A stretch of DNA of 64,000 nucleotides from NCBI RefSeq assembly GCF_000519185.1, contig NZ_JAFA01000026.1, forward strand, positions 51,520 to 115,519. The letters are read 5' to 3'. The DNA is from Paraburkholderia nodosa DSM 21604 (GTDB taxonomy: Bacteria; Pseudomonadota; Gammaproteobacteria; Burkholderiales; Burkholderiaceae). Shown here piece after piece: positions 53,218 through 61,142 of the stretch. The translations under genes were made by a program, and so were the position numbers. Every line of letters begins with the position of its first letter. Position 1 is the stretch's first letter. Under the pieces are notes generated by a model that made no database searches, was not told the origin of the DNA, and saw only the letters and a list, made by a program, of their open reading frames with translations.

Positions 53218-55851
53218 TTGCCGACTCAATCCACCCTGCCGTTCGATTCCTCCGCCAGCGACGACCAGGCGGGCGCGCCGCTGCGCACGCTGCCGGTGCG
53301 CGCCGGACACTGGGACGAACTGCAAACGGCGGAAGGCGAGCTGCGCGAGCCGTGGCGGCAGTTTTTCGGGCTGCTCGGCAAGCCGGGCGTGGCGGGATTC
53401 GACGGCGCGGCCGCGTCGGTCGCGCGCCAGGTGCGAGAGAACGACATCACCTATAACGTCTACGCGGACCCGGGCGGACCGCGGCCGTGGGCGCTCGACG
53501 TGCTGCCGTTCATCATCGACGAGGCCGAATGGGCGCAGATCGAGCGCGGCGCCGCGCAGCGCGCGCGCCTGCTCAACGAGATCGTCGCCGATATCTACGG
53601 GCCGCAAACGCTGCTTGCGCGCGGCCTGCTGCCGAGCGCGCTGGTGTTCGGCCACCCGGGCTACCTGCGCGCCGTGAAAGGCTTCGTGCCGCCCGGCCGC
53701 CAGTATCTGCAGATCGTCGCGCTCGACCTTGCGCGCTCGCCCGAAGGACAATGGACCGTCGTCTCGCACCGCACGGAAGCGCCCTCGGGACTCGGCTATC
53801 TGCTGGAAAACCGGCTCATCGTCTCGAGCCTCTTCGCCGAGCCGTTTCGCACCATGCGGGTGCACCGTCTCGCGCCGTCCTATTCGCAGCTTGTCGCCAC
53901 GCTCGCCGCGGCTGCACGCGCGATCATGAGCGCCGACGAGCGCAGCGTGAGCGGCGCGTCTGCGCATATCGTGCTGCTCACGCCGGGGCCCTTCAGCGAG
54001 ACTTACTTCGAGCATGTGTTCCTCGCGCGCTACCTCGGCCTCACGCTCGTCGAGGGCAAGGACCTCACGGTGCGCGACGACATGCTGTACCTGAAAACGC
54101 TGGACGGGCTGGAGCGCGTGCACGCCGTGCTGCGCCGCCTCGACGATACCTTCTGCGACCCGGTCGAGCTTCGCGCCGACTCGACCATCGGCGTGCCGGG
54201 CCTGCTGCAGGTCATGCGCGCGGGCAACGTGATGGTCTCGAACGTGCCCGGCGCGGGCTTCGTCGAATCGCCCGCGCTGCACGGCTTCATGCCCGGCATC
54301 GCGCAGGCGCTGCTCGGCGAAGAGCTTGCGCTGCCGGGCGTCGCAACCTGGTGGTGCGGCGAAGACGCGGCCTGGCGCGATGCGCTCGCGCAGGTGCCCG
54401 AGGCGCTGCTCGTGCCGACGTGGCCGGGCGCGGCGAACGCGCCGTCCGCGCCGCCCGGACTCGCCGCCGGCGAGCAATCGCTCGCCGACTGGCGCGAGCG
54501 CATCGAGCAGTTGCCCGACGCCTTCACGGTCCAGCAGCCGCTGTGCTACAGCTATACGCCGCGCTACGAGACCGGTGCGGGCATGCTCGGCGCGCGGCCT
54601 GCCGTGCTGCGCGTCTACGCGATTGCCGATCAGGAATGCGGCTGGCGTGTGCTGCCTGGCGGCTTCACGCGCCTGGCAGCCGAACATCAGGAATCCGTAT
54701 CGATGCAGATGGGCGGCAGCAGCGTGGATACCTGGGTGCTGTCGAGCCAGCCCGGTTCGACCTTCACGCTCCTGCCGAGCCCGATCAAGCCCGCTGAGCT
54801 GCGCCGCGAACGCCGCCGCGTGCCGAGCCGCGCGGCGGAGAACCTGTTCTGGGCGGGGCGTTATGGCGAGCGCGCCGAAAACGGCGTGCGCCTGTGCCGG
54901 CTGATTCTCGGCTCGCTCGAAGGCAGCGACGCCGAAGAGCTGTTCGGCACCTTCATCGAACTGGCCGCCGCCAACGGGCTCGTGCCCGCCACGGTCAGCG
55001 AAGCCCGGCGCAGCCTCGACGACTTCGAGCGCGCGCTCGCGGCCAATCTGCACGAAAATGCCGGCGCAACGGGCATCGGCCGCACGCTCGCGAGCCAGGC
55101 GTATGCGTGCGGCGAGATTCGCGGCCGGCTTTCGAACGACCATTGGCGCACCGTGCTCGCCTCGCGCAACGACTTCCGTGACGCGCTTCAGGCGCTTTCG
55201 CTCGTGCCTGCGGCCGCGCGATCGGGAGCGGCGATCGAATTCAGGCGTCCCACGCCGTACGACCGCATGGCGCTGATGGGCGCGCTCGATACGCTCGCAA
55301 CGCAGTTGAGCGCTATCAGCGGCTGCCAGGGCGACCGCATGACCCGCGACGAAGCCTGGCGCCTGCTGTTTGCCGGACGCCATATCGAACGCGTAGCCGC
55401 ATTGGCCACCATGCTCCGAATCGCCGCGCACGAACGCACGCTCGCCACGCCCGCGGGCTTCGACGTGCTGCTGCAACTGTTCGACAGCACGCTCACGTAT
55501 CGCTCGCTGTATCCGGGGCGCCTCGAAGTGCCTGCCCTGCTCGACGTGATCGTGACCGACCCGACCAATCCGCGCGGCCTCTACGGCGTCTATGCGCGGC
55601 TGCGCGCGCGGCTCGACGAAATCGCCCAGGCGGCGCGCGGCCCGAAGCGCGAGCCGTTCGCCTCGCAGCTCGCGGCCGTCGAGGCGCTGCCCACGCTGGA
55701 GGCGCTCTGCGAGCCCGGCGACGACGGCCGCTACCCTGCGCTCACCGCACTGTGTGACAGTCTCGCCGAGCGGATGGCCGCGATGTCGAACGAGATCAGC
55801 GCGCGCTGGTTCAGCCACGCCGTGCCGCTCGCCGCGCAGGTCTGGTCATGA
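53218..55851 (+). CDS. Fused circularly permuted ATP-grasp and alpha-E protein
   Basis: This 877-residue fusion joins residues about 30-500, a CP-ATP-grasp domain related to the product of 46925-48397 (YNVYADPGG, WALDVLPFIIDEAEW, GYLLENRLI, VHAVLRRLDDTFCDPVELRADST), to an alpha-E domain (former DUF403) from about residue 535 (SRAAENLFWAGRYGERAEN) to the end. The two domains are separate genes in many genomes. The start is uncertain: TTG 53218 is the only start near the conserved region, and no good ribosome-binding site precedes it. The stop overlaps the next ATG (ATGA). Confidence 0.9.
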   Translation: MPTQSTLPFDSSASDDQAGAPLRTLPVRAGHWDELQTAEGELREPWRQFFGLLGKPGVAGFDGAAASVARQVRENDITYNVYADPGGPRPWALDVLPFIIDEAEWAQIERGAAQRARLLNEIVADIYGPQTLLARGLLPSALVFGHPGYLRAVKGFVPPGRQYLQIVALDLARSPEGQWTVVSHRTEAPSGLGYLLENRLIVSSLFAEPFRTMRVHRLAPSYSQLVATLAAAARAIMSADERSVSGASAHIVLLTPGPFSETYFEHVFLARYLGLTLVEGKDLTVRDDMLYLKTLDGLERVHAVLRRLDDTFCDPVELRADSTIGVPGLLQVMRAGNVMVSNVPGAGFVESPALHGFMPGIAQALLGEELALPGVATWWCGEDAAWRDALAQVPEALLVPTWPGAANAPSAPPGLAAGEQSLADWRERIEQLPDAFTVQQPLCYSYTPRYETGAGMLGARPAVLRVYAIADQECGWRVLPGGFTRLAAEHQESVSMQMGGSSVDTWVLSSQPGSTFTLLPSPIKPAELRRERRRVPSRAAENLFWAGRYGERAENGVRLCRLILGSLEGSDAEELFGTFIELAAANGLVPATVSEARRSLDDFERALAANLHENAGATGIGRTLASQAYACGEIRGRLSNDHWRTVLASRNDFRDALQALSLVPAAARSGAAIEFRRPTPYDRMALMGALDTLATQLSAISGCQGDRMTRDEAWRLLFAGRHIERVAALATMLRIAAHERTLATPAGFDVLLQLFDSTLTYRSLYPGRLEVPALLDVIVTDPTNPRGLYGVYARLRARLDEIAQAARGPKREPFASQLAAVEALPTLEALCEPGDDGRYPALTALCDSLAERMAAMSNEISARWFSHAVPLAAQVWS

Positions 55852-56750
55852 ACGGCACGCGCCTCGCGGTCACGCACCGCACGACCTACCGCTATTCGAC
55901 GCTCGTCGAAACCGCGCAGCATCTCGCGACCATCCGCCCGCTCGACCTGCCCTGGCAGCGCGTGCTCGCGCACCGCGAGCGTATCGAACCCGCGCCGTCG
56001 TATCAGACGAGCCGCCGCGACGCCTTCGGCAACGAGGTGCTCTACTTCTCGTTCGACGCGCCGCATGACTACCTGCAAATGACGAGCGAAACGAGCGTGC
56101 TGCTCTCGCCGCGCTACGCGACGCTCGATGCAGACGGCACGCCGGCCTGGGAAGACGTCGCACAAACGCTGCGTTACACGGCGGGCGGCGCCTTCCATGC
56201 GGAGTCGGAGTTCTGCTTCGCCTCGCCGAATATCGCCTTGCTGCCGGAATTGCGCGCTTACGCGCTGGAGAGTTTCGCGCCCGGCGCGCCGGTTCTGGCC
56301 GGCGCGATCGACCTGATGCATCGCATCCACGCCGATTTCGCCTACCGCCCCTCGGCGACGTCGTTCGACACACCCGCCGTGCGCGCATTCGAATTGCGCC
56401 ATGGCGTGTGTCAGGATTTCGCCCAGGTAATGATCGGCTGCCTGCGCTCGATCGGGCTCGCCGCGCGCTACGTAAGCGGCTATCTGCGCAACGACCCGCC
56501 CGAAGGCGCTCAACCGATGATCGGCGCGGACGCCTCGCATGCATGGGTGTCGCTGTACGTGCCTGCGGCGCCGTCTGCCCCCTCTGCCGGCTGGATCGAT
56601 CTCGATCCGACCAACGACGTGCTCGCCGACCAGGGTCACGTGACGCTCGCCATCGGCCGAGATTACACCGACGTGTCGCTCCTGCGTGGCGTCATTCTTG
56701 GCGGGGGCGCGCATCAGGTGGATGTGGCGGTCAAGGTGAGCGCGGAATGA
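55848..56750 (+). CDS. Transglutaminase-like cysteine protease family protein
   Basis: This 300-residue protein has an N-terminal Bact_transglu_N region (THRTTYRYSTLVETAQH) and a transglutaminase core: Cys 188 in HGVCQDFAQ, His 231 in ASHAWVSLY, Asp 253 in DLDPTND. It probably hydrolyses or transfers peptide amides. It is the last gene of the cluster, coupled to the alpha-E gene by ATGA. Its stop lies 18 bases from the stop of a glycosyltransferase gene on the other strand. Confidence 0.92.
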   Translation: MNGTRLAVTHRTTYRYSTLVETAQHLATIRPLDLPWQRVLAHRERIEPAPSYQTSRRDAFGNEVLYFSFDAPHDYLQMTSETSVLLSPRYATLDADGTPAWEDVAQTLRYTAGGAFHAESEFCFASPNIALLPELRAYALESFAPGAPVLAGAIDLMHRIHADFAYRPSATSFDTPAVRAFELRHGVCQDFAQVMIGCLRSIGLAARYVSGYLRNDPPEGAQPMIGADASHAWVSLYVPAAPSAPSAGWIDLDPTNDVLADQGHVTLAIGRDYTDVSLLRGVILGGGAHQVDVAVKVSAE

Positions 56751-56768
56751 CAGCCGCGACAGCCACGC

Positions 56769-57899
56769 TCAGACCCAGCGTCGAAGCGGCGCCGCGTAAG
56801 GCGCCAACGGGCTGATGCCCCACCCTGTATGAACCTGGCTGGCTAGTGATAGCAGCGAGTCGACGTGCCCAGCCACGCTGGCGTCGTACAGCACGGCTTG
56901 CCCGTTCTCGTTGGCGTTTTCTCGCACAGGCTGACCGTTCACGACAAACCGGCTGGCGATTGCGCGCCTGATCGTCTCGCGCAGCGATCGCACATCGCCC
57001 CGCTCGAACACGTGTTTCGCATGCGTGGCAATCACGTCGCAGCACCCCATCGTCGACGGCATGATCACCGGCGTGCCGCACATGACCGATTCGATACCCA
57101 CCAGCCCGAAAGGCTCATAGGCGGAAGCCAGGATCGTGAAGTCCGCCGCGCGATAACAGTCTTCGATTTCGCGCTGAAAGCCGATGTAACGCACATGCGG
57201 CGAGAGACTGGCCACCGGGCGGCCCGCTACCGCGACGACGACGGGTTCATTCAGGTCTCGCACGGCGGCTTCAATGAGCGGGAGTCCCTTGCGCACATGG
57301 CTGCTCGAAGGAAAGAGCAACACACACTCGTCGTCCTGGAAGCCGAGCCGCTTGCGCAGCGAGGCGCGAGCAGCCGCATCGACGGGCGTGAAGCGCGCCG
57401 TATCGACCGGGGGACGCAGAATGCGCACCCTGGCTTCATCGATCCCGTACAGCTCGATCAGTTCGTCATGCATCAACGGAGAATGCGCGAGGATGATCGC
57501 CGCATTGGCATACAGGCGTTCTTCCAGCGCAATCTGCCAACGGTCGGTGAGCTTGAGTCTACGGCTCGTTGCGCGGAGAAACCCGCGATGGGTGCCGCCA
57601 CAAACCGCGATATCCGAACTGTCGACCCGGTTGCAACCGATCATGACGTCCACGTCTGCGACACGCTTCGCGCGGCGCAGCCGCCAGGAGAACCAGGCGT
57701 CGCGCAGCTTGCCCGGCAGAAACGACACGTTGATGCGATGCGGCTCGACCATCGCATACTCTGGCAGCGCGTGGTCGAGCTTCCGCGCAAAATAAGCGGG
57801 TCGAAAGCCGCGTTCGGCAATGCCGCGCGCGAGGTCTCTCGCGTAGCGCTCCATGCCGCCGCTATGCTTCATGACGTTGCAGGAAACACCGAGTTTCAT
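56769..57899 (-). CDS. Glycosyltransferase family 4
   Basis: This 376-residue retaining GT-B glycosyltransferase shows the N-terminal GGMERYARDLARGIAERG, and in the second domain LLFPSSSHVRKGLPLIEAAV and the family motif YEPFGLVGIESVMCGTPVI with the conserved EX7E-type Glu pair. It probably adds a sugar to LPS core or another surface glycan. It is the last of three minus-strand glycosyltransferase genes. Sugar and acceptor are unknown. Confidence 0.9.
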   Translation of the reverse strand: MKLGVSCNVMKHSGGMERYARDLARGIAERGFRPAYFARKLDHALPEYAMVEPHRINVSFLPGKLRDAWFSWRLRRAKRVADVDVMIGCNRVDSSDIAVCGGTHRGFLRATSRRLKLTDRWQIALEERLYANAAIILAHSPLMHDELIELYGIDEARVRILRPPVDTARFTPVDAAARASLRKRLGFQDDECVLLFPSSSHVRKGLPLIEAAVRDLNEPVVVAVAGRPVASLSPHVRYIGFQREIEDCYRAADFTILASAYEPFGLVGIESVMCGTPVIMPSTMGCCDVIATHAKHVFERGDVRSLRETIRRAIASRFVVNGQPVRENANENGQAVLYDASVAGHVDSLLSLASQVHTGWGISPLAPYAAPLRRWV

Positions 57900-57966
57900 G
57901 GGGATCCGCTCCTCTAAAATTGGCCGATCCAGTCCTTCGCACAGGGCCGCGCTGTATGGCTTGCGC

Positions 57967-58839
57967 TCATGAGCGCGCCTGCAGCGCCTGAAAGTGCGCC
58001 ATCACACGGCTTACGCTGAGCAGCTTCGTCCATAGCAGCTCCTTGAGATTGCCGAACGGGATGACGTTGGGCGGCAATACGACCTGGCCGGGTCCCCAGC
58101 ACGGGCGCCACGTACGTGCGAGGCCGCGCCGCATGAAAAGCGTGAGCGTGGGCACGCCGATCGAGGAAGCGAGGTGGCCCAGACCCGAGTCGTTGCCGAT
58201 GAACCACGCCGATTCGGCGATCCACGTCGCCACGTCTTCGAGTCGCGGCAGCGAGTGAACCTCGTGGCCTTGCACGGTGCTTTGCCGCCAGGCGGCGAAC
58301 TCGCCGGGCGCAACGAGAAAGCTCGGATGGAACTGAGCGCGCCTGAGTTCATGGGCGAGCGCGAGAAACTTCTCGCGGCTCCACATTTTTTCCCGGTGGC
58401 TGCCGGTCGGATGGATCACGACACGATCCGCGAAACGGCAACGCTGCACGCCAGGCGGCACAACGAGGCCGTTCGAATGCGTCACATCGCGTAACCCGAA
58501 CACACTCGCGGCAATCTCGACGATGCGGTCGACCATGTGCTTCCCGCCGCCAAATTCGGGCAGTTCAGCCAGACGAAACGTCTTGCCGGTGCGGCTCAGC
58601 ATCGGCCCAAACTCGGTCGGACGCAGTTCGATCACCGTGTCGAAGGCGCCCGCATACGCCGCCTGGTACCCGACCGTCATATGGGGAAACCAGGCCGCGA
58701 GCTGCTCGGCTACCCAGCCAAACACGATGGGACGGTAGCCATTTCGAATCAGATTGTTGACGAGCACGAGCCCGATGAGGCTGTCGCCGATTGGCGGCGG
58801 CAACGCCACCGCAACGCTGCCCTGGATCTGTAATTTCAT
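57967..58839 (-). CDS. Glycosyltransferase family 9 (heptosyltransferase-like), copy 1
   Basis: This 290-residue GT9-type protein has PPPIGDSLIGLVLVNNL at the N-terminus, VVIHPTGSHREKMW in the middle and the family motif WFIGNDSGLGHLASSIGVPT. ADP-heptose:LPS transferases are the known members, but this copy is shorter than WaaC/WaaF (about 320-350 residues). It is a paralogue of the next gene (same GNDSGLGHLAS motif). The 67-base gap to the GT4 gene allows co-transcription. Confidence 0.85.
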   Translation of the reverse strand: MKLQIQGSVAVALPPPIGDSLIGLVLVNNLIRNGYRPIVFGWVAEQLAAWFPHMTVGYQAAYAGAFDTVIELRPTEFGPMLSRTGKTFRLAELPEFGGGKHMVDRIVEIAASVFGLRDVTHSNGLVVPPGVQRCRFADRVVIHPTGSHREKMWSREKFLALAHELRRAQFHPSFLVAPGEFAAWRQSTVQGHEVHSLPRLEDVATWIAESAWFIGNDSGLGHLASSIGVPTLTLFMRRGLARTWRPCWGPGQVVLPPNVIPFGNLKELLWTKLLSVSRVMAHFQALQARS

Positions 58840-58928
58840 TTTTATGCGAAGATGTATACGTTAGTAACACTAAATTTTGATTCGGCATACGTAGCGAACC
58901 CCACCATGCGTTTATCGCAACGGAAGCT

Positions 58929-59894
58929 TCAGGTATTCGACGCCACGCGCTCCCGCAATGTCAGAAAGGCCCGGTGCACGCGTCTCACCGAGATGCTTTC
59001 GCGCCACCACTTCTCCTTGAGTCCCGCGGTCGGCACCCACCACGGCGGCAGCACGATCTCGCCGCGCTGAAATCCCGGGCGCCAGCGTTGCGCGACGCGT
59101 CGCCGCCGAAACACGGTCAGCGTCGGAATGCCGAGCGCCGATGCAAGATGCCCCAAGCCCGAATCGTTGCCGATGAACCAACCCGATTCGTAGAGCCACG
59201 CTGCCAGATCGGCCGTATCCTGAAACGAGCACAATGGCGGCGCTACGCTGGCAAGCGGCAACCAGTGCTTGCGCTCGCTGTCGGCAACCACGAACTCAGG
59301 CGCAAAGCCTTCCCCGCCCAAACGCTGGGACAAGCCAATGAAGCGCCGCGCCAGCCAGCGCTTGTCGGCCGTGCTGGCCTCCGGATGCACCGCCACGCGT
59401 TGGGCGTAACGGCGGTGCTGAAACTCCAGCGGCGCGCGAATACCGTTCGATATCTCGACGGTTTTCAATTCGAAATGAACCGCCGCGAACGCCGCAAAGC
59501 GCTGCGCCATGCACCGGCCGTCATCGGCGTATTCGATATCGTGCAGGTCGACGGAGCCCGGATGCCATGCACGTAGATGCTTGAACGGCCGGTCCCGGTG
59601 CATCTGCACCACGACGCCGAAGCTCCCTAGCCGAGCGCGTGCTTCCTCCTCGTTGAGCGCCGGGTTCATCGACAGGTGCGGGAACCAGCCCGCAAGCGAC
59701 CACGCGTGAACTCCGAATATTTCCACTTGCCAGCCCGCTCGCACGAGGTTGTGCGCGATGACCAGCAGATTCAGCGAATCCCCTAGCGCCGACGACATCA
59801 CGAACGCTGCGTTGCGTGCTTTCGCGTGCGCAACGGAGGAACCCGTTGCAAGCGTGTCGTGCTGTGCGTGACTCACACGGGCGGGTTGTGGCAT
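58929..59894 (-). CDS. Glycosyltransferase family 9 (heptosyltransferase-like), copy 2
   Basis: This 321-residue GT9-like protein shows MSSALGDSLNLLVIAHNLV, VAVHPEASTADKRWLARRF and WFIGNDSGLGHLASALGIPT. The N-terminal 30 residues before MSSALGD are polar and may not be translated; ATG 59798 is then the alternative. It is the first gene of the minus-strand glycosyltransferase run. The AT-rich gap 58840-58928 between the two GT9 genes may hold a second promoter. Confidence 0.85.
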   Translation of the reverse strand: MPQPARVSHAQHDTLATGSSVAHAKARNAAFVMSSALGDSLNLLVIAHNLVRAGWQVEIFGVHAWSLAGWFPHLSMNPALNEEEARARLGSFGVVVQMHRDRPFKHLRAWHPGSVDLHDIEYADDGRCMAQRFAAFAAVHFELKTVEISNGIRAPLEFQHRRYAQRVAVHPEASTADKRWLARRFIGLSQRLGGEGFAPEFVVADSERKHWLPLASVAPPLCSFQDTADLAAWLYESGWFIGNDSGLGHLASALGIPTLTVFRRRRVAQRWRPGFQRGEIVLPPWWVPTAGLKEKWWRESISVRRVHRAFLTLRERVASNT

Positions 59895-60039
59895 CGGTTA
59901 CGTGTCCAGGCGGGTTTCGGCTATGGACACGCATGGTGCCACTGTGGCGCGGTTTGCGGGTTACGTGATCTTTCTGCGGATTTCTTCCGCGCCACGCCAG
60001 CGCGCCCGAACGTTACGGGAACCATTACGCGTTAAGAAA

Positions 60040-60180
60040 TAGCAATGTTTCCGGAGTTCGAGAATGCGACGCCACCTGCTACGCTGGTCTCGCCTGACAT
60101 TGCGCGGGAAGCCTCGACCGCAGATGAAGGGTGCTTTACCTTCAACCCTTTGCATACCCGGCGAACCGCCGGGTTTTTTT
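60040..60180 (+). ncRNA. Candidate small RNA with its own terminator
   Basis: A strong terminator (60157-60180) lies on the plus strand with no annotated plus-strand gene before it. The 5' end is a guess, placed near the AT-rich stretch gcgttaagaaatagcaatg around 60030-60048. A 64-codon frame from 60045 runs through the terminator and is therefore unlikely to be a gene. The rest of the gap 59895-60039 shows nothing recognisable. Confidence 0.4.
60157..60180 (+). terminator. Rho-independent terminator, T-tract overlapping the opposing gene's stop
   Basis: cccggcg and cgccggg (60157-60163, 60167-60173) with a 3-base loop are followed by seven T. On the minus strand the hairpin is not followed by T, so it serves plus-strand transcription. 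The T-tract overlaps the stop codon (60179-60181) of the response-regulator gene. Confidence 0.8.
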
Positions 60181-60910
60181 ATCCACGTGCAGCGGCCAGG
60201 TCCAGATCGGGAAGCGCGTCGTCGGGGCAAAAAACATAACCGTCCCGGTAACGCGTTTGAATATATTGGCGGCCGCAAGGCGACAGGCCGAGCAACTTGC
60301 GCAGACGAAAGACGACAACGTCGACGCTGCGCGCGTGAAGCGACGAGTTGCGATCGATCATGCTCACGATGCGCTCACGTGAAAGCGGCCGCAGGCGGTT
60401 CGCCGCGAACACCGCGAGCACGGCGAGCACCAGCGGAGGCGCGGGAACCTTGAGGCCGTCCCGGAACAGTTGATTGTCGATGGCGTCGAGTTCGAAGCCG
60501 TCGAAGACGTACTTCGTCTCCCTGCGCGGCGACGCGGGATAGTCGATCCTGCAGCGCAATGCGTGGTGCAGGCGCGCGAGCAGTTCGCGCGGATCGAACG
60601 GATCGACCATATAGTCGTTGGCGCCGAATTCGAAGGCGAGCACCTTGTCGGCCACGTCGGCGGACTGGCTCACGACGATGGCGGGCGTCAGCCACCCTCG
60701 CTCACGCAGCGTGCGCAGCGCTGCAATGCCGTCGATCTTGAGCGCATCGTGCCGCAGGATGATGAGCGAAGGCGTTTCTCGCGCGAGACGCTGCTCCAGC
60801 CGCTCGACGCCATACAGCACCGACACCGCGATCTGCTGACGCTGCAAATAAGTACGCAGGTCGTCCCGATACGCCTGATCGGGTTCGACAAGCAGCACGT
60901 GAATGTCCAT
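60179..60910 (-). CDS. Atypical OmpR-family response regulator without phospho-acceptor Asp
   Basis: This 243-residue protein has an N-terminal receiver-like domain and a C-terminal winged helix (SVDVVVFRLRKLLG, RYRDGYVF). In the receiver, the position of the phosphorylated Asp is Arg 53 (SLIILRHDALKIDG, against the usual LLDLMLPGIDG). The conserved Lys before PF is Asp 103 (VDPFDPREL). The acidic pair is reduced to VEPD at 8-11, while Ser 81 is kept. Phosphorylation at the usual site is therefore excluded. It may act as a constitutive or ligand-controlled regulator. I chose ATG 60910, since the receiver starts at MDIHVLLVEPD. It is divergent from the BaeS-like kinase gene. Confidence 0.88.
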   Translation of the reverse strand: MDIHVLLVEPDQAYRDDLRTYLQRQQIAVSVLYGVERLEQRLARETPSLIILRHDALKIDGIAALRTLRERGWLTPAIVVSQSADVADKVLAFEFGANDYMVDPFDPRELLARLHHALRCRIDYPASPRRETKYVFDGFELDAIDNQLFRDGLKVPAPPLVLAVLAVFAANRLRPLSRERIVSMIDRNSSLHARSVDVVVFRLRKLLGLSPCGRQYIQTRYRDGYVFCPDDALPDLDLAAARG

Positions 60911-61142
60911 CGATCTGTCCCTTCCTCTGTGATGCACGTCTTTCCATCCGGATCCGGCGCACGAACGCATGGATGCGCTTCGATCTGCAGCGGATCATAC
61001 GGAACAACGGTGCAGGAAAAAGAAGGGAAATCTGGAGAAAATGTGGATTCGGACGGGCCACGTACACCTTACGGTACGCTTCGGGCAAAAATAGTGCCGA
61101 ATAATTTCGCACTCGCCTTTATTGCTCCCTGCTGAACCCGTC

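Noticed and set aside
53167..55818. Long open frame (about 883 codons) on the minus strand
   Set aside because: It is antisense to the ATP-grasp/alpha-E gene and shows no domain-like sequence.
60045..60239. 64-codon frame on the plus strand
   Set aside because: It reads through a strong Rho-independent terminator and into the antisense of the response regulator gene. A small RNA is more likely.
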